A stretch of 64,000 nt of DNA from Tardiphaga sp. P9-11 (GCF_008329525.1 NZ_NPKQ01000001.1:372001-436000); one strand, 5' to 3'; shown: positions 38,410-49,048, counted from the stretch's first letter. The notes: a model not told the origin generated them from the letters alone. Numbers and translations are program-made.

Positions 38410-38437
38410 ATATAGGAGGGGGGGTGGTGGCCGCAAG
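38410..38437 (-). promoter_or_regulatory. RpoH (sigma-32) type heat-shock promoter of dnaK
   Basis: On the minus strand CTTG is followed after 17 bases by CCTATAT, matching the alphaproteobacterial RpoH consensus (CTTG-N17/18-CYTATnT) as I know it. Transcription would start near 38403. No CIRCE element (HrcA site) is visible upstream of dnaK. Confidence 0.72.
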
Positions 38438-38685
38438 GCATCTGGCACACTCCGGGCCCATGAAAACACGACCGATGCGCGAAATTAATATTTGGTGAAA
38501 CAGACCTTTGGACCTTGTTTCTTCGATACGCGACGGATCGGCGCGGCCCCCGCCGGGAACAGATTTATGGCTTGATCTGTTGGCGGAACGGGGCAACCGT
38601 GAGCGCCGTTCGGCAGGGCTTGCGGCGGCCAAAGCCGGCGTCCCGCACCATCGAACAGCCTCAATGCAAACCCAGTAGATTTTTC

Positions 38686-39633
38686 ATGAAACATGCTGCG
38701 CCCCTGTTCGCTTTGACCATGCTGACGGCCATTTCGGCCACCTTCAGCCCCGCTTTTGCGGCCGATCCTGTGTTTCCGCCGGGTGTTCGCGTGGGTCTGG
38801 CCCCGCTGGTCGGCCTCGTCCCGGCCAAGACCTTTACCGGCTTCGAGACCTCCGATCAGGGCGTGAAGGTGCTCATGACCGAACTGCCGGCTGCAGCCTT
38901 CAACGAGGTCGACACTGCGTTCAAGTCCAACCCGGCAGGCATGGCCGTAAAGCCGGAAAGCATCGAGACCACAGCCGGGAAAGCCTTCTACACGATCGAG
39001 AACGCCAAGGACGCCACCGGCAATGTCAGGCGCTATTCGATGATCGTGGGCGGCGGCGGGAATTTCTCCGGCTATGTGGCCGTGCAGGTCCCGGAAAACG
39101 CACAGAAGATCTACACCGACGACGCGGTGCGCCAGATGTTCTCGTCCATCGTGGTGCGCAAGGAGGTACCGCTCGACGAGCAGCTCGGCCTGATGCCGTT
39201 CAAGGTCGCTGAAATGAGCGACTTCAAGACTGTCCGCACGCTGGCGCCAGGTGCTGCGTTGCTCCTGGCCGACTCGAGCGACGAGAACAGCATCGAAACC
39301 AGTCCTTTCGTAGTGATCGGCAGTCTCGCTTCGGCGCCCGAAAAGGCCGAAGACCGTGGCCGCTTCGCCCAACAGGCCGCAGGCTCGATCCCTGGTCTGC
39401 GCGAGGGCCGCATCACCATGTCGGAGCCGCAGCGCATCGACGGCATGGCCGGCTGGGAGACCCGCATCGATGCCGTCAGCGGTAAGAACAACACGCCGGT
39501 CAGCGTCGTGCAGTGGCTGCGCTTCGGCGGCGGCAAGGTCACCATGCGTATTATTGCGAGCGCCCCGCGCGACGATTGGGCCAAGGCGTTTCCCCGCTTC
39601 CGCGCTGTGCGCGACGGTATCGAGCCGCGCTGA
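38686..39633 (+). CDS. Secreted hypothetical protein
   Basis: A 315-residue protein with a Sec signal peptide (KHAAPLFALTMLTAISATF, cleavage near AFAA). The mature part repeats a PFKV/GFET-type opening and contains a predicted mixed alpha-beta fold. I recognise it only as a conserved periplasmic protein of this bacterial group. No catalytic motif is apparent. The frame is open back to 38515, overlapping the dnaK promoter region; ATG 38686 is chosen because the signal peptide starts there. The nicotinamidase gene follows on the same strand. Confidence 0.75.
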   Translation: MKHAAPLFALTMLTAISATFSPAFAADPVFPPGVRVGLAPLVGLVPAKTFTGFETSDQGVKVLMTELPAAAFNEVDTAFKSNPAGMAVKPESIETTAGKAFYTIENAKDATGNVRRYSMIVGGGGNFSGYVAVQVPENAQKIYTDDAVRQMFSSIVVRKEVPLDEQLGLMPFKVAEMSDFKTVRTLAPGAALLLADSSDENSIETSPFVVIGSLASAPEKAEDRGRFAQQAAGSIPGLREGRITMSEPQRIDGMAGWETRIDAVSGKNNTPVSVVQWLRFGGGKVTMRIIASAPRDDWAKAFPRFRAVRDGIEPR

Positions 39634-39720
39634 TAAATGGAGCCGGGCCGGCTGACGGCCCGCTTTACGATCTCCTCGTGACCTGATTTGCTGGGACAAT
39701 CCGGTACGGGGATTTCCACG

Positions 39721-40437
39721 ATGCTCAACAGACGTCAGATTCTCGCGGGGTTGGGGACAATTGCCATGACCAGCGTAGCCCCCAAAAGTTTATCCGCCGC
39801 AGGCAAGGTGAGTCTCGATCGCACATCAGTATTGCTGGTGATCGATGTGCAGAACTGCTTCCTGCCCGGCGGCAGTCTCGCGGTGAAGGACGGCGACAAG
39901 GTCGTCCCGGTCATCAACGGCATCGCCAGGAAATTCGCAGACGTCGTAATGACGCAGGATTGGCACACGCCGGGCCATATTTCATTCGCGTCAAGCCATA
40001 GCGGCAAGAAGCCGTTTGAGACCACCGAGGTGAAGTACGGCAAGCAGGTATTGTGGCCGGATCACTGCGTGCAAGGCACTGAAGGAGCTGCGCTGTCGAA
40101 GGATCTCGCGATCCCGCATACCGAGTTGATCCTGCGCAAGGGCTTCAACAAGGAAGTCGACAGCTATTCGGCTTTCACCGAGGCCGACGGCAAGACCACC
40201 ACCGGTCTCGCCGCCTATCTGAAAGCCCGCAAATTGCAGCGCATATTCATCGCCGGCCTCGCCACCGACTTCTGCGTCGCATGGTCGGCGCTCGATGCGC
40301 GAAAAGCAGGTTTCGATGTCTATGTGATCGAGGACGCCTGCCGCGGCATCGACACGCAGGGCTCGCTCGCTAAAGCCTGGGCCGACATGAACAAGGCCGG
40401 CGTGAAGCGGATTCAGTCGGGCGACCTGGCGGCTTGA
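39721..40437 (+). CDS. pncA: Nicotinamidase with a Tat-like signal
   Basis: A 238-residue isochorismatase-fold amidase converting nicotinamide to nicotinate in NAD salvage. The catalytic Asp is in VIDVQNCFLPGGS, metal ligands in DWHTPGH, and the Cys in GLATDFCVAWS with the preceding cis-peptide. WPDHCVQGTEGA is also characteristic. Unlike the usual cytosolic enzyme, it begins with NRRQILAGLGTIAMTSVAP, a twin-arginine type leader of about 35 residues, so export to the periplasm is likely. Starting at 39688 would bury the leader. Confidence 0.88.
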   Translation: MLNRRQILAGLGTIAMTSVAPKSLSAAGKVSLDRTSVLLVIDVQNCFLPGGSLAVKDGDKVVPVINGIARKFADVVMTQDWHTPGHISFASSHSGKKPFETTEVKYGKQVLWPDHCVQGTEGAALSKDLAIPHTELILRKGFNKEVDSYSAFTEADGKTTTGLAAYLKARKLQRIFIAGLATDFCVAWSALDARKAGFDVYVIEDACRGIDTQGSLAKAWADMNKAGVKRIQSGDLAA

Positions 40438-40450
40438 CCCGTACTCCCAC

Positions 40451-40540
40451 TGTCATCGCCCGACCCAGTAATCACCGGCGCTCGCGATAGCTTACTGAGA
40501 CCAGCGTGTACTGGATTACCCGCTTTCGCGGGTGATGACA
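40451..40540. repeat. Dispersed palindromic (REP/BIME-like) element
   Basis: A 90-bp unit bounded by TGTCATCGCCCG and its near inverse CGGGTGATGACA. It contains an inner hairpin ACCCGC/GCGGGT (40518-40533) and a second imperfect arm. It fills the space between the convergent pncA and grpE genes. The form is typical of short interspersed elements in Bradyrhizobium relatives; it has no coding capacity. Confidence 0.65.
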
Positions 40541-40553
40541 GCCAGCGGCTCTG

Positions 40554-41156
40554 TTACTCCGACGTAGCCGGCGCAGCCTTGGCGCCGCCCTTCGAGACAC
40601 CGACCAACGCCGGGCGCAGCACGCGCTCGCCGATGGTGTAACCGGCCTGCACGACCTGGACGACGGTGCCGGCAGGCACCGATGCATCGGGCACTTCGTA
40701 CATCGCCTGCTGGAAGTTGGGGTCGAACTTCTCGCCCGATGGATCGAACTTTTTCACGCCGTTCTTTTCCAGCGTGTTGAGCAACGAACGTTCGGTGAGC
40801 TCGACGCCTTCGAGCAGCGCCTTCAGGCCCGGATCGGCCGCGGCCTTGGTATCGGCAGGCACGGCATCGAGGGCACGCTGCAGGCTGTCGGCGATATCGA
40901 GCACTTCGCGCGCGAAATTGGCGATCGCATAGGTGCGGCCATCGGCGATTTCCTTCTGGGTCCGCTTGCGCAGATTTTCCATCTCCGCCAGCGTGCGCAG
41001 CATCTTGTCGCGCGCGTCCGCGGCTTCCTTGGTCAGGGCCTCGACCGAATTCGGTTCCGGATCGTCGGGCATGATGTAGGGCTTGGACACCACCGGATCG
41101 GCGGCCGCTGCCGTCTTGTCCTGATTGTCGTTCTGCCCATTGGAATCAGTCATCAC
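40554..41156 (-). CDS. grpE: Nucleotide exchange factor GrpE
   Basis: A 200-residue DnaK co-chaperone. A long N-terminal helix (residues about 40-100, with [13 protein letters not shown]) precedes the beta domain ending in [21 protein letters not shown]. It releases ADP from DnaK. The C-terminus has an extra Ala/Ser tail. It follows hrcA by about 115 bp on the same strand, the usual hrcA-grpE order. Confidence 0.97.
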   Translation of the reverse strand: MMTDSNGQNDNQDKTAAAADPVVSKPYIMPDDPEPNSVEALTKEAADARDKMLRTLAEMENLRKRTQKEIADGRTYAIANFAREVLDIADSLQRALDAVPADTKAAADPGLKALLEGVELTERSLLNTLEKNGVKKFDPSGEKFDPNFQQAMYEVPDASVPAGTVVQVVQAGYTIGERVLRPALVGVSKGGAKAAPATSE

Positions 41157-41270
41157 GCTGCCTTCTCAAAAACACGCCAAAATGGTGGGATTGCTGAGCG
41201 GGATATCGGGGTTTAGGCGCCGAAAATCAAGCGCAACCGGCCGGAATAGCAGGATCTGTAGCCAGCCCCG

Positions 41271-42359
41271 TCAACCGCCGAGCATGCGGCTGACGATACG
41301 GGCGGCATAATCCACCATCGGGATCACCCGCGCATAATTCAGCCGGGTCGGCCCGATCACGCCGAGAACCCCGACGATATGGCCGGCGCCATCGCTATAG
41401 GGTGCAATGATCGTGGACGAGCCTGACAGCGAGAACAGCTTGTTTTCCGAGCCGATGAAGATGCGCACGCCTTCGGCATTCTCGGCCCGGCCGAGAAGGT
41501 CGATTACCTCCCGCTTGGCTTCGAGATCGTCGAACAGGAGGCGAACGCGCTCAAGATCCTCCAGCGCATGGAGATCCTCGAGCAAATTGGCCTGGCCGCG
41601 CACGATCAGCTGACGATCATCCTTCTCGCCACCCGACCAGCTGGCAATACCGGCGGCAATCACCTTCTGGGTCAGCTGATCGAGCTCGATCTGGTTCTGG
41701 GTCAGCGCCGTTTCGAGCTCCAACCGGGCCTCGGCCAGCGTGCGGCCGCGAATCCGGGCGTTGAGGAAATTCGAGGCCTCGTTCAGGGCCGACGACGGCA
41801 CGCCGGGCGGCAGGGTCAGCACCCGGTTCTCGACCTGGCCATCCTCGGCGACTAGCACGACGAGTGCCTTTTCGGGCTCCAGACGGACGAATTCGATGTG
41901 TTTCAGCCGCACATTGGACTTCGCAGTCAGAACCACCGCCGCCGCGCGGGTCAGCCCGGACAGCTGCGTCAGCGCCTCGCCAAGCGCAGCCTCCACCGTC
42001 TGCGAGCGCCCCACCGAAGACAGCTGCTGCTGGATCGACTGCCGCTCGGGCTCGGTGAGGTCACCGACCTGCATCAGGGCATCGACGAAGAACCGCAGTC
42101 CAAGTTCGGTCGGCAGCCGGCCGGCGGAGGTATGCGGCGCGTAAATCAGCCCAAGCTGCTCCAGATCCGACATGACGTTGCGGACCGAGGCCGGCGACAG
42201 CGGAACCGTGATTAGGCGCGAAATATTGCGCGAACCGACAGGTTCGCCGGTGGCGAGATAGCTCTCGACGATCTGCCGGAAAATCTCGCGCGATCGCTCA
42301 TTGAGCTGGGCAAGCCCGGCATGCGGCGAAATCAGGCCGATCGGATCGTGGTGGGCCAC
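41271..42359 (-). CDS. hrcA: Heat-inducible transcription repressor HrcA
   Basis: A 362-residue repressor of the groE-type heat-shock genes through the CIRCE element. The N-terminal winged helix contains [11 protein letters not shown] and [19 protein letters not shown]. The regulatory region ends in [16 protein letters not shown]. It begins with GTG preceded by AAGGAG. No CIRCE site is seen in this window, so its targets (probably groESL) lie elsewhere. It is divergent from rph. Confidence 0.96.
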   Translation of the reverse strand: MAHHDPIGLISPHAGLAQLNERSREIFRQIVESYLATGEPVGSRNISRLITVPLSPASVRNVMSDLEQLGLIYAPHTSAGRLPTELGLRFFVDALMQVGDLTEPERQSIQQQLSSVGRSQTVEAALGEALTQLSGLTRAAAVVLTAKSNVRLKHIEFVRLEPEKALVVLVAEDGQVENRVLTLPPGVPSSALNEASNFLNARIRGRTLAEARLELETALTQNQIELDQLTQKVIAAGIASWSGGEKDDRQLIVRGQANLLEDLHALEDLERVRLLFDDLEAKREVIDLLGRAENAEGVRIFIGSENKLFSLSGSSTIIAPYSDGAGHIVGVLGVIGPTRLNYARVIPMVDYAARIVSRMLGG

Positions 42360-42523
42360 AGGTCACTCCTTGAGGACCTAATCTGTCGCTCTGGAGGTCC
42401 GGATACAAGCACCATTGCGGTTGTGGAACCTGCCTTGCCCCTTCCCTGCCCTTGCCGCTGCGGTCTGTGCCCCCTAAAAGCACCGCGAACAGGCTTTCTC
42501 TGGACATTTGGAAGGATTTTCTC

Positions 42524-43249
42524 ATGCGGCCAAGCCGTCGTGCGCCCGATGAACTGCGCGCCGTGTCGCTGGAACGCGGCGTGGTCAAATATGCCGAAGG
42601 CTCCTGCATGGTGAAATTCGGCGACACCCATGTGCTGGTGACCGCCACGCTGGAAGAGCGCCTGCCGCCATGGCTCAAGGGCCAGGGTCGCGGCTGGGTC
42701 ACCGCCGAATACGGCATGCTGCCCCGCGCCACACTGGAACGCACCCGCCGCGAAGCCGCATCAGGCAAACAAGGTGGCCGTACCGTCGAGATCCAGCGCC
42801 TGATCGGCCGCTCGCTGCGCGCTGCCGTCGACCTCGAAGCGCTTGGCGAACGCCAGATCACCATCGACTGCGACGTCATCCAGGCTGACGGTGGCACCCG
42901 CACGGCCTCAATCACCGGCGCATGGGTTGCTCTGGCTGACTGCATCTCCTGGATGAAGACCCGCAACATGTTCAAGAACAACAGCGGCGACAAGGTGCTG
43001 CGCGACAATATCGCGGCGATTTCCTGCGGCATCTATCAGGGCACCCCGGTGCTCGATCTCGATTACGCGGAAGATTCCGAAGCCGACACCGACGCCAATT
43101 TCGTGATGACCGGCGACGGCCGCATCATCGAGGTGCAGGGAACTGCTGAGAAGACGCCGTTCACGCAGGACGAGTTCCTGAAGTTGATGGCGCTAGCTCA
43201 GAAGGGCGTCGGCCGTCTGGTCGAATTGCAGAAGATGGCGATCACCTGA
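42524..43249 (+). CDS. rph: Ribonuclease PH
   Basis: A 241-residue phosphorolytic 3' exonuclease that trims tRNA precursors. The fold begins with [19 protein letters not shown], and the phosphate/RNA motifs [10 protein letters not shown] and [28 protein letters not shown] are intact, as is the acidic [17 protein letters not shown] 42524 has an AAGGA box. It is divergent from hrcA and is followed by rdgB and hemW. Confidence 0.97.
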   Translation: MRPSRRAPDELRAVSLERGVVKYAEGSCMVKFGDTHVLVTATLEERLPPWLKGQGRGWVTAEYGMLPRATLERTRREAASGKQGGRTVEIQRLIGRSLRAAVDLEALGERQITIDCDVIQADGGTRTASITGAWVALADCISWMKTRNMFKNNSGDKVLRDNIAAISCGIYQGTPVLDLDYAEDSEADTDANFVMTGDGRIIEVQGTAEKTPFTQDEFLKLMALAQKGVGRLVELQKMAIT

Positions 43250-43285
43250 TTTCGCAATCACTCAAGCAGGCATAGACTCAGCATC

Positions 43286-43921
43286 ATGCATCGTCGAATC
43301 ACCGGGAAGCTCGTCATCGCCACCCACAATCCTGGCAAGCTTGCCGAGATGCGCGATCTGCTGGCTCCCTACGGCATCGAAGCAGTATCAGCCGGTGAGC
43401 TCGGGCTCGCCGAACCCGACGAGACCGGCGACACCTTCAAGGCCAATGCGGCGATCAAGGCAATTGCCGCGGCCAATGTCGCACAACTGCCGGCCTTCGC
43501 GGATGATTCAGGTCTGGTCGTCGATGCCCTCGATGGCGCGCCCGGCATTCTCTCGGCGCGCTGGGCCGGCGAGTCCAAGGACTTCACCGGCGCAATGACG
43601 CGCATCGAGCGTCTGTTGCAAGAGCGCGGCGCGACGACGCCTGACAAGCGCACCGCGCATTTCGTCTCGGCGCTATGCGTGGCCTGGCCCGACGGTCACC
43701 TCGAGGAAGTCGAAGCCCATGCCCATGGCACGCTGGTCTGGCCGCCGCGCGGCACTGCCGGCTTCGGCTACGATCCCAGCTTCTTGCCGGATGGTCACAC
43801 CCGCACCTATGGCGAGATGACCGCGGTCGAAAAACATGGCCTGCCGCCACTCGGCGAGGGCCTGTCGCATCGCGCCAGGGCATTCGTGAAACTCGCGGAG
43901 ATCTGCCTTGAAGCCCGCTAA
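43286..43921 (+). CDS. rdgB: Non-canonical purine NTP pyrophosphatase
   Basis: A 211-residue RdgB/HAM1 enzyme that removes dITP and XTP from the nucleotide pool. The substrate loop is [11 protein letters not shown] and the catalytic Asp in [12 protein letters not shown]. The C-terminal [11 protein letters not shown] and LSHRARAF are diagnostic. Its last codons overlap the TTG start of hemW by 14 bp. Confidence 0.96.
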   Translation: MHRRITGKLVIATHNPGKLAEMRDLLAPYGIEAVSAGELGLAEPDETGDTFKANAAIKAIAAANVAQLPAFADDSGLVVDALDGAPGILSARWAGESKDFTGAMTRIERLLQERGATTPDKRTAHFVSALCVAWPDGHLEEVEAHAHGTLVWPPRGTAGFGYDPSFLPDGHTRTYGEMTAVEKHGLPPLGEGLSHRARAFVKLAEICLEAR

Positions 43922-45071
43922 CGCACAACAGGACGCGTTCGGCGTCTATGTGCACTGGCCGTTCTGCCTGTCGAAGTGCCCGTATTGCGACTTCAACAGC
44001 CATGTCCGTCATCACGCCATCGATGAAGTGCGTTTCGCGCGCGCTTTTGCGCGCGAGATCGAAACCACGGCTGCCCGTACCCCGGGCCGCACGGTGACAT
44101 CGATCTTTCTCGGCGGCGGCACACCGTCGCTGATGCAGCCGCAGACCGTCGGTGCGATCCTCGATTCGATCGGCAAATACTGGAATGTCGCCTCCGACGT
44201 CGAAGTATCACTGGAAGCGAATCCGACATCCGTCGATGCGACACGCTTTCACGGCTATCGCGAGGCCGGCGTCAACCGCGTCTCGCTCGGCGTGCAGGCA
44301 CTCGACGATGCATCGCTGAAGTCGCTCGGACGTTTGCATACGGCGCGCGAGGCACTCGATGCCGTGGCCATCGCGCGCAGCGCGTTCGATCGGTATTCGT
44401 TTGATCTGATCTATGCACGCCCCGACCAGACCCCGCAGATGTGGACCGACGAACTCAAGCTCGCGATCTCGGAAGCCGCCGAACATCTGTCGCTGTATCA
44501 GCTGACAATCGAGGAAGGCACGCCGTTCTTCGGATTGCATGCTGCCGGCAAACTCAAGACGCCCGACGAAAGCCTTGCGCGTACGCTTTATGACGTGACG
44601 CAGGAAGTCTGCGCGCAACAGGGCCTGCCGTTCTACGAGATTTCCAACCATGCCCGCCCGGGCGCGGAGTGCAAACATAACCTCGTCTACTGGCGCGGCC
44701 AGGAATATGCCGGCATCGGCCCCGGCGCCCATGGCCGCCTCGACATCGACGGTGTCCGCCATGCCATCGCCACCGAGAAGCGCCCGGAAGCCTGGGTGAT
44801 GCGCGTGGAGGACAACGGGCACGGCGTCACGTCGGACGAATTACTCAACAGCGAAGAACGCGCCGACGAATATCTCCTGATGGGTCTGCGCCTCGCCGAA
44901 GGTATCGATCCCGCGCGCTATCAGACGCTGTCCGGTCGTGCGCTCGATGAAAAGCGCATCGATATCTTGCGCGAAGAAGGCGCGATCGTCGTCGAAGCGA
45001 ACGGCCGCTTGCGCGTGACGCAGGAAGGGTTTCCAGTGCTCGATGCAGTGGTTGCCGATCTGGCGGCGTAG
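43908..45071 (+). CDS. hemW: Radical SAM family heme chaperone HemW
   Basis: A 387-residue protein with the radical SAM cluster motif [13 protein letters not shown] (Cys-x3-Cys-x2-Cys), then FLGGGTPSL and the conserved [11 protein letters not shown]. Formerly called a coproporphyrinogen oxidase; HemW homologues bind and transfer haem. The TTG start at 43908 has a GGAG box and overlaps rdgB, so the two are co-translated. Length is usual. Confidence 0.93.
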   Translation: MKPANAQQDAFGVYVHWPFCLSKCPYCDFNSHVRHHAIDEVRFARAFAREIETTAARTPGRTVTSIFLGGGTPSLMQPQTVGAILDSIGKYWNVASDVEVSLEANPTSVDATRFHGYREAGVNRVSLGVQALDDASLKSLGRLHTAREALDAVAIARSAFDRYSFDLIYARPDQTPQMWTDELKLAISEAAEHLSLYQLTIEEGTPFFGLHAAGKLKTPDESLARTLYDVTQEVCAQQGLPFYEISNHARPGAECKHNLVYWRGQEYAGIGPGAHGRLDIDGVRHAIATEKRPEAWVMRVEDNGHGVTSDELLNSEERADEYLLMGLRLAEGIDPARYQTLSGRALDEKRIDILREEGAIVVEANGRLRVTQEGFPVLDAVVADLAA

Positions 45072-45074
45072 GCG

Positions 45075-46301
45075 CTACGCCCCAAAACTCTTCGGCGAGC
45101 CCGCCACCGGCTGACCGCCACCTGATGCGACCTTCATCACGGCGAGCCCGCGATCGTTGCCGCCATCGCTGCGGAACCGGAACAGGCCGTCGATGCCGGC
45201 AAAGCCGGATGGATTGGTGAGCGTCTCGGGTGCAAAGCGCTGCCCGCCTTGGGTGCGCGCCAAAGCGGCGACCAGCGCGACGGCGTCGTAAGCAAGCGTC
45301 GCGGTACGCACGGGGTCGCCGCCATATTTCGCGCGATAACGGCCGGCGAAGGCACGGAACCCTGCAGGATCCGGTGCAGCGTAAAGCCCACCCTGTAGTG
45401 CAGCACTGTTGAAGACACGCGGATTGTCCCACAGACCCGTACCGAGCAATTGCACATTGCGCAGATTGGCGCCGGCCGCTGTCAATGCATCGGCTGTTGC
45501 GACCACCGCGTCACCATCGTCAGCAAGGAACAGCGCGTCGGCGCCGGTCAACGAGGCGGCGATGTTGCGCGCGGCGCTGGCGCGATCCGCACCGTAGCGC
45601 TCGAAGGCGACGATGCGGCCGCCCTTGCGCGCGACAGCCTGTTTGAAAGCTGCTTCGACGACATTGCCATAGGCATTTTCAGGCAGCATTGCGGCGAAGG
45701 AGCGCTTGCCCGTGCCCGCGGCGTAATCGACGATGCGATTGACGTCGGACTCGGGCAGAAAACTGAGCAGATACACGCCACGGCCGGCGACGCTCGAGTC
45801 TGTCGAGAAGGCGATTACCGGCACGTTGCGCGCGCGCGTCAGTTGCGCGGTCGCCGGCACCGAGAGTGCAAACAGTGGCCCGAGAATGATCTCGGAACCT
45901 TCATCGAGCGCCTGCTGGGCCGCCTGCTGCGCGCCTTGCGCACTGCCATTGTCATCCTTGATCAGCAGTTGAATGCTGGGATTCTGGAATTCGGCAAGCG
46001 CCATTTCGGCGGCGTTCTTCATCGACTGCGCGGCGACGCCGGCGTTGCCCGATGCCGACAATGGCAGGATCAGCCCCACTTTGGTGCCGCCGGTGCCGAC
46101 GGCTTGCGGCTGCTGCGCCGGTCCCGCGGGAGGTCCCGATGGTGTGGCCGGTCCGGTGCCGAAGGCATTGGTCAGCGTCGACTGCACACCCGCGCAGGCC
46201 CCGAGCAGTGGCGCGCCGAGCAGCAGGCCGACAGCAGCCCGCCGCGTCGCACCCGGAGTCACACCTCGGGTTCCGGATTTGGAGTCGAACGGATCCGCCA
46301 T
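45075..46301 (-). CDS. Penicillin-binding protein activator (LpoA-like) lipoprotein
   Basis: A 408-residue outer-membrane or periplasmic lipoprotein. A signal segment with lipobox LGAC is followed by a Pro/Gly-rich linker and a periplasmic-binding-protein-like (type 1) domain opening with VGLILPLSASG. It fits the C-terminal half of LpoA-family activators of peptidoglycan synthases, and also leucine/amide-binding proteins. ATG 46301 is preferred to 46349. It is convergent with hemW and divergent from rsmI. Confidence 0.8.
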   Translation of the reverse strand: MADPFDSKSGTRGVTPGATRRAAVGLLLGAPLLGACAGVQSTLTNAFGTGPATPSGPPAGPAQQPQAVGTGGTKVGLILPLSASGNAGVAAQSMKNAAEMALAEFQNPSIQLLIKDDNGSAQGAQQAAQQALDEGSEIILGPLFALSVPATAQLTRARNVPVIAFSTDSSVAGRGVYLLSFLPESDVNRIVDYAAGTGKRSFAAMLPENAYGNVVEAAFKQAVARKGGRIVAFERYGADRASAARNIAASLTGADALFLADDGDAVVATADALTAAGANLRNVQLLGTGLWDNPRVFNSAALQGGLYAAPDPAGFRAFAGRYRAKYGGDPVRTATLAYDAVALVAALARTQGGQRFAPETLTNPSGFAGIDGLFRFRSDGGNDRGLAVMKVASGGGQPVAGSPKSFGA

Positions 46302-46527
46302 CACTTCTCTTCTTTCGGCCGCATCACATCGGCCCGCTTCATCACCCACTATATAGTGTGAGGCGCGGATTCAGACATATTGTCGGCAAAAAGTTAACCA
46401 AAACAAAAGCTTTATGCTCGGCCATACCCCGTCACCCCTGCCGGATTAGCACGACGGGAATGAACCGCAGCCAAACGCCAGAAAAACGGCTGTCCCCCTT
46501 TGGCGCAATTCGCTCTACATTGTCGCC

Positions 46528-47475
46528 ATGCGCGCAACACCCCTACCCTCATCACCCGCGGACGCCGCGGTGCCATCGCCCCGGACATTCACGGTCTCCG
46601 GCCATCTGCTCATGGCACCGAAAGCTGTTCCGGGGCTGCATCTTGTGGCAACGCCGATCGGCAATCTCGGCGATATCACCCTGCGTGCGCTGGAGACCCT
46701 CGCCGGGGTCGACATCATCGCCTGTGAAGACACCCGCATTACGCGCCGGCTGACCGAGCGCTACGGGATCTCCGGTACACTCAAGCAGTATCACGAGCAC
46801 AATGCCGAACAGGCGCGGCCGAAGATTCTCGAAAAGCTGTCGCAGGGTGCGTCCATCGCGCTGGTGTCGGATGCTGGCACGCCGCTGATTTCCGATCCGG
46901 GCTTCAAACTGGTGCGGGAAGTGACCGCCGCAGGCTTCAATGTGATTTCGCTGCCGGGGCCGTCCTCTGTGCTGGCTGCGCTGGCCGTCTCTGCCCTGCC
47001 GACGGATCGTTTCTTCTTCGAGGGCTTCCTGCCGTCGCGGCAGATGGCACGGCGATCGCGGCTGACCGAGCTGGCAGCTATCGATGCCACGCTGGTGATG
47101 TTCGACTCCGGCAACCGAGTGCAGGACACGCTGGCCGACCTCGCAGACATCATGGGCAACCGCGATGCGGCGATCTGCCGTGAGCTCACCAAGATGCATG
47201 AAGAGGTCAATCGCGGGCCGATCGCCGATCTGGCCAGGGAAGCCGATGGGCTGGAGACCCGCGGTGAATTCGTGCTGGTGATCGGGCCACCGGCTGCCGA
47301 TGCGCAGGCAATGACAGAAGACGATCTCGATGCGCTATTGCGCTCGTCGTTGCAGCGCGACAGCGTCAAGGATGCCGTGGCGCACGCGGTCGAATTGTCC
47401 GGACGGCCGCGCCGCGCCGTCTATGCCCGCGCACTGGAGCTGGCCAAGGAGATCAAGGGCGATGGCGAAGACTGA
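46528..47475 (+). CDS. rsmI: 16S rRNA (cytidine(1402)-2'-O)-methyltransferase
   Basis: A 315-residue SAM methyltransferase of the tetrapyrrole-methylase fold that modifies C1402 in the decoding centre. Conserved segments are [42 protein letters not shown] and [12 protein letters not shown]. Some 30 residues precede the conserved fold. It overlaps yraN by 14 bp, the common rsmI-yraN order. Confidence 0.96.
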   Translation: MRATPLPSSPADAAVPSPRTFTVSGHLLMAPKAVPGLHLVATPIGNLGDITLRALETLAGVDIIACEDTRITRRLTERYGISGTLKQYHEHNAEQARPKILEKLSQGASIALVSDAGTPLISDPGFKLVREVTAAGFNVISLPGPSSVLAALAVSALPTDRFFFEGFLPSRQMARRSRLTELAAIDATLVMFDSGNRVQDTLADLADIMGNRDAAICRELTKMHEEVNRGPIADLAREADGLETRGEFVLVIGPPAADAQAMTEDDLDALLRSSLQRDSVKDAVAHAVELSGRPRRAVYARALELAKEIKGDGED

Positions 47476-47875
47476 CAAAGTCTCCGCACCGAAGCCCGCG
47501 GCCAGACCGGCTGCGCCGGAACGCCTCGCCGCGTTCAACACCGGCCTCTCTGCCGAAACCCGTGCCGCCGCTCTGTTGCTGGCCAAGGGCTACCGCATCC
47601 TGGCTCGCCGCTTTCGCACGCCCCATGGCGAGATCGATATCGTCGCCCGAAAGCGCAGCCTGATCGCCTTTGTCGAGGTGAAGGCCCGCGCCAGCCTGGA
47701 CGAGGCCGCCTATGCGGTGACGCCGCGCCAGCAGGCCAGGATCATGGATGCCGCCCAGGGCTGGCTGATGGCGCATCCCGAACATGCAGAATTCGACCTG
47801 CGTTTTGATGTCGTGCTGATTGCGCCAAGACATTTGCCACGCCATCTGTTAGCGGCATTCGACGCCACTACCTGA
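47462..47875 (+). CDS. yraN: YraN family (UPF0102) endonuclease-like protein
   Basis: A 137-residue protein with the RecB/Holliday-junction-resolvase-like nuclease core: an early E, then [20 protein letters not shown] with the D...E-x-K pattern. Its biological role is not settled. ATG 47462 lies within the last codons of rsmI, with a GGAG-like stretch upstream. gshB follows after 54 bp. Confidence 0.9.
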   Translation: MAKTDKVSAPKPAARPAAPERLAAFNTGLSAETRAAALLLAKGYRILARRFRTPHGEIDIVARKRSLIAFVEVKARASLDEAAYAVTPRQQARIMDAAQGWLMAHPEHAEFDLRFDVVLIAPRHLPRHLLAAFDATT

Positions 47876-47929
47876 CTCCAATATCTTCCCGAGTTTTCGC
47901 CTTCCCGACCACAATTCCGGACCCCCAGC

Positions 47930-48871
47930 ATGACCTTGAACGTCGCCGTCCAGATGGACCCCATTGCGCGCATCAATCACAAGGGCGATTCGACCTTCGC
48001 GATGTTGCTGGAAGCCCAGAAGCGCGGCCACAAACTGTCGTATTACACCCCGGACAAGCTCTCGCTGCGCGGCAATGACGTGGTAGCGGCGGTGCAGTCG
48101 CTGTCGGTACGCGATGTCGAAGGCGATTACTTCACCCTCGGCGAGTCCGTGCGCACCAACATGGAATCCTTCGACGTGGTATTGCTGCGCCAGGATCCGC
48201 CATTCGACCTTGCTTACATCACCTCGACGCATCTGCTCGAGCGCATTCATCCGAAGACGCTGGTGGTGAATGACCCGGCGTCCGTGCGCAACGCGCCGGA
48301 AAAGATTTTCGTGATGGGATTCTCAGATCTGATGCCACCGACGCTGATTTCGCGCGACAAGGACGAGATCAATGCATTTCGCGCCGAACACGGCGCCGTG
48401 GTGATGAAGCCGTTGCACGGCCATGGAGGCGCGGCAGTGTTCCGTGTGCTGCCGCAGGACATGAACTTCGGCTCGCTCTATGATCTGTTCTCCGTGACAT
48501 TCAAGGAGCAGTGGGTGATCCAGCGCTTCCTTCCCGAAGTGAAACATGGCGACAAGCGTATCATCCTGATCGACGGCGAGTTTGCCGGCGCCGTGAACCG
48601 CGTGCCGGCCGAGGATGACCTGCGCTCCAACATGGTGCGCGGCGGCGCTGCCAAGGCCACCGAACTCTCGCCACGTGAACGCGAGATTTGTTCGCGCGTC
48701 GGACCGGCTCTGCGCGAGCTCGGCTTATTGTTTGTGGGCATCGACGTGATCGACGGCAATCTCACCGAGATCAACGTCACGTCCCCAACGGGCATTCGCG
48801 CTATCGCCAAGCTTGGCGGGCCCGATGTGGCCGCGCGGGTCTGGAACGTGATCGAAGCGAAGCGGAAGTAA
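47930..48871 (+). CDS. gshB: Glutathione synthetase
   Basis: A 313-residue ATP-grasp ligase joining gamma-glutamylcysteine and glycine. The N-terminal segment [19 protein letters not shown], the ATP-grasp region [15 protein letters not shown], and the C-terminal [19 protein letters not shown] are diagnostic. Length matches the bacterial enzyme. A hairpin terminator follows at 48898-48916. Confidence 0.97.
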   Translation: MTLNVAVQMDPIARINHKGDSTFAMLLEAQKRGHKLSYYTPDKLSLRGNDVVAAVQSLSVRDVEGDYFTLGESVRTNMESFDVVLLRQDPPFDLAYITSTHLLERIHPKTLVVNDPASVRNAPEKIFVMGFSDLMPPTLISRDKDEINAFRAEHGAVVMKPLHGHGGAAVFRVLPQDMNFGSLYDLFSVTFKEQWVIQRFLPEVKHGDKRIILIDGEFAGAVNRVPAEDDLRSNMVRGGAAKATELSPREREICSRVGPALRELGLLFVGIDVIDGNLTEINVTSPTGIRAIAKLGGPDVAARVWNVIEAKRK

Positions 48872-48897
48872 ACTTCCGCGCGCGTCATTCGCTGCGT

Positions 48898-48916
48898 TGC
48901 GTCAATCATTGACGCA
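48898..48916 (+). terminator. Hairpin after gshB
   Basis: TGCGTCAA (48898-48905) and TTGACGCA (48909-48916) form a perfect 8-bp stem with a three-base loop about 27 bp after the gshB stop. The downstream sequence is only weakly T-rich. Confidence 0.5.
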
Positions 48917-48953
48917 GCAGTTTGAATTCCATTTTTAGCAATTCTCGGCCTGC

Positions 48954-49048
48954 TGCTTTTGCTTGCCAGTCATGGACGGCAAGCGCAGCATGCCGATGCA
49001 CGCCCGACTAATCGGGCGGCCCGTCATATGTGGCGGCAAGCAAAAGCA
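48954..49048. repeat. 95-bp element with perfect 14-bp inverted ends
   Basis: TGCTTTTGCTTGCC (48954-48967) is exactly inverted at 49035-49048. Inside are further partial pairings: a GTCAT/ATATG-side pairing, and CGCCCGA/TCGGGCG around a four-base loop near 49000-49017. It could fold as a branched structure. It occupies the leader of the downstream MBL gene, whose ribosome binding site lies just after it. It may be a leftover mobile palindrome (MITE-like) or a leader RNA structure. Confidence 0.65.

Noticed and set aside
38515-38685. Longer start for the secreted hypothetical gene after dnaK
   Set aside because: It would run into the dnaK promoter side and place the signal peptide in the middle of the protein.
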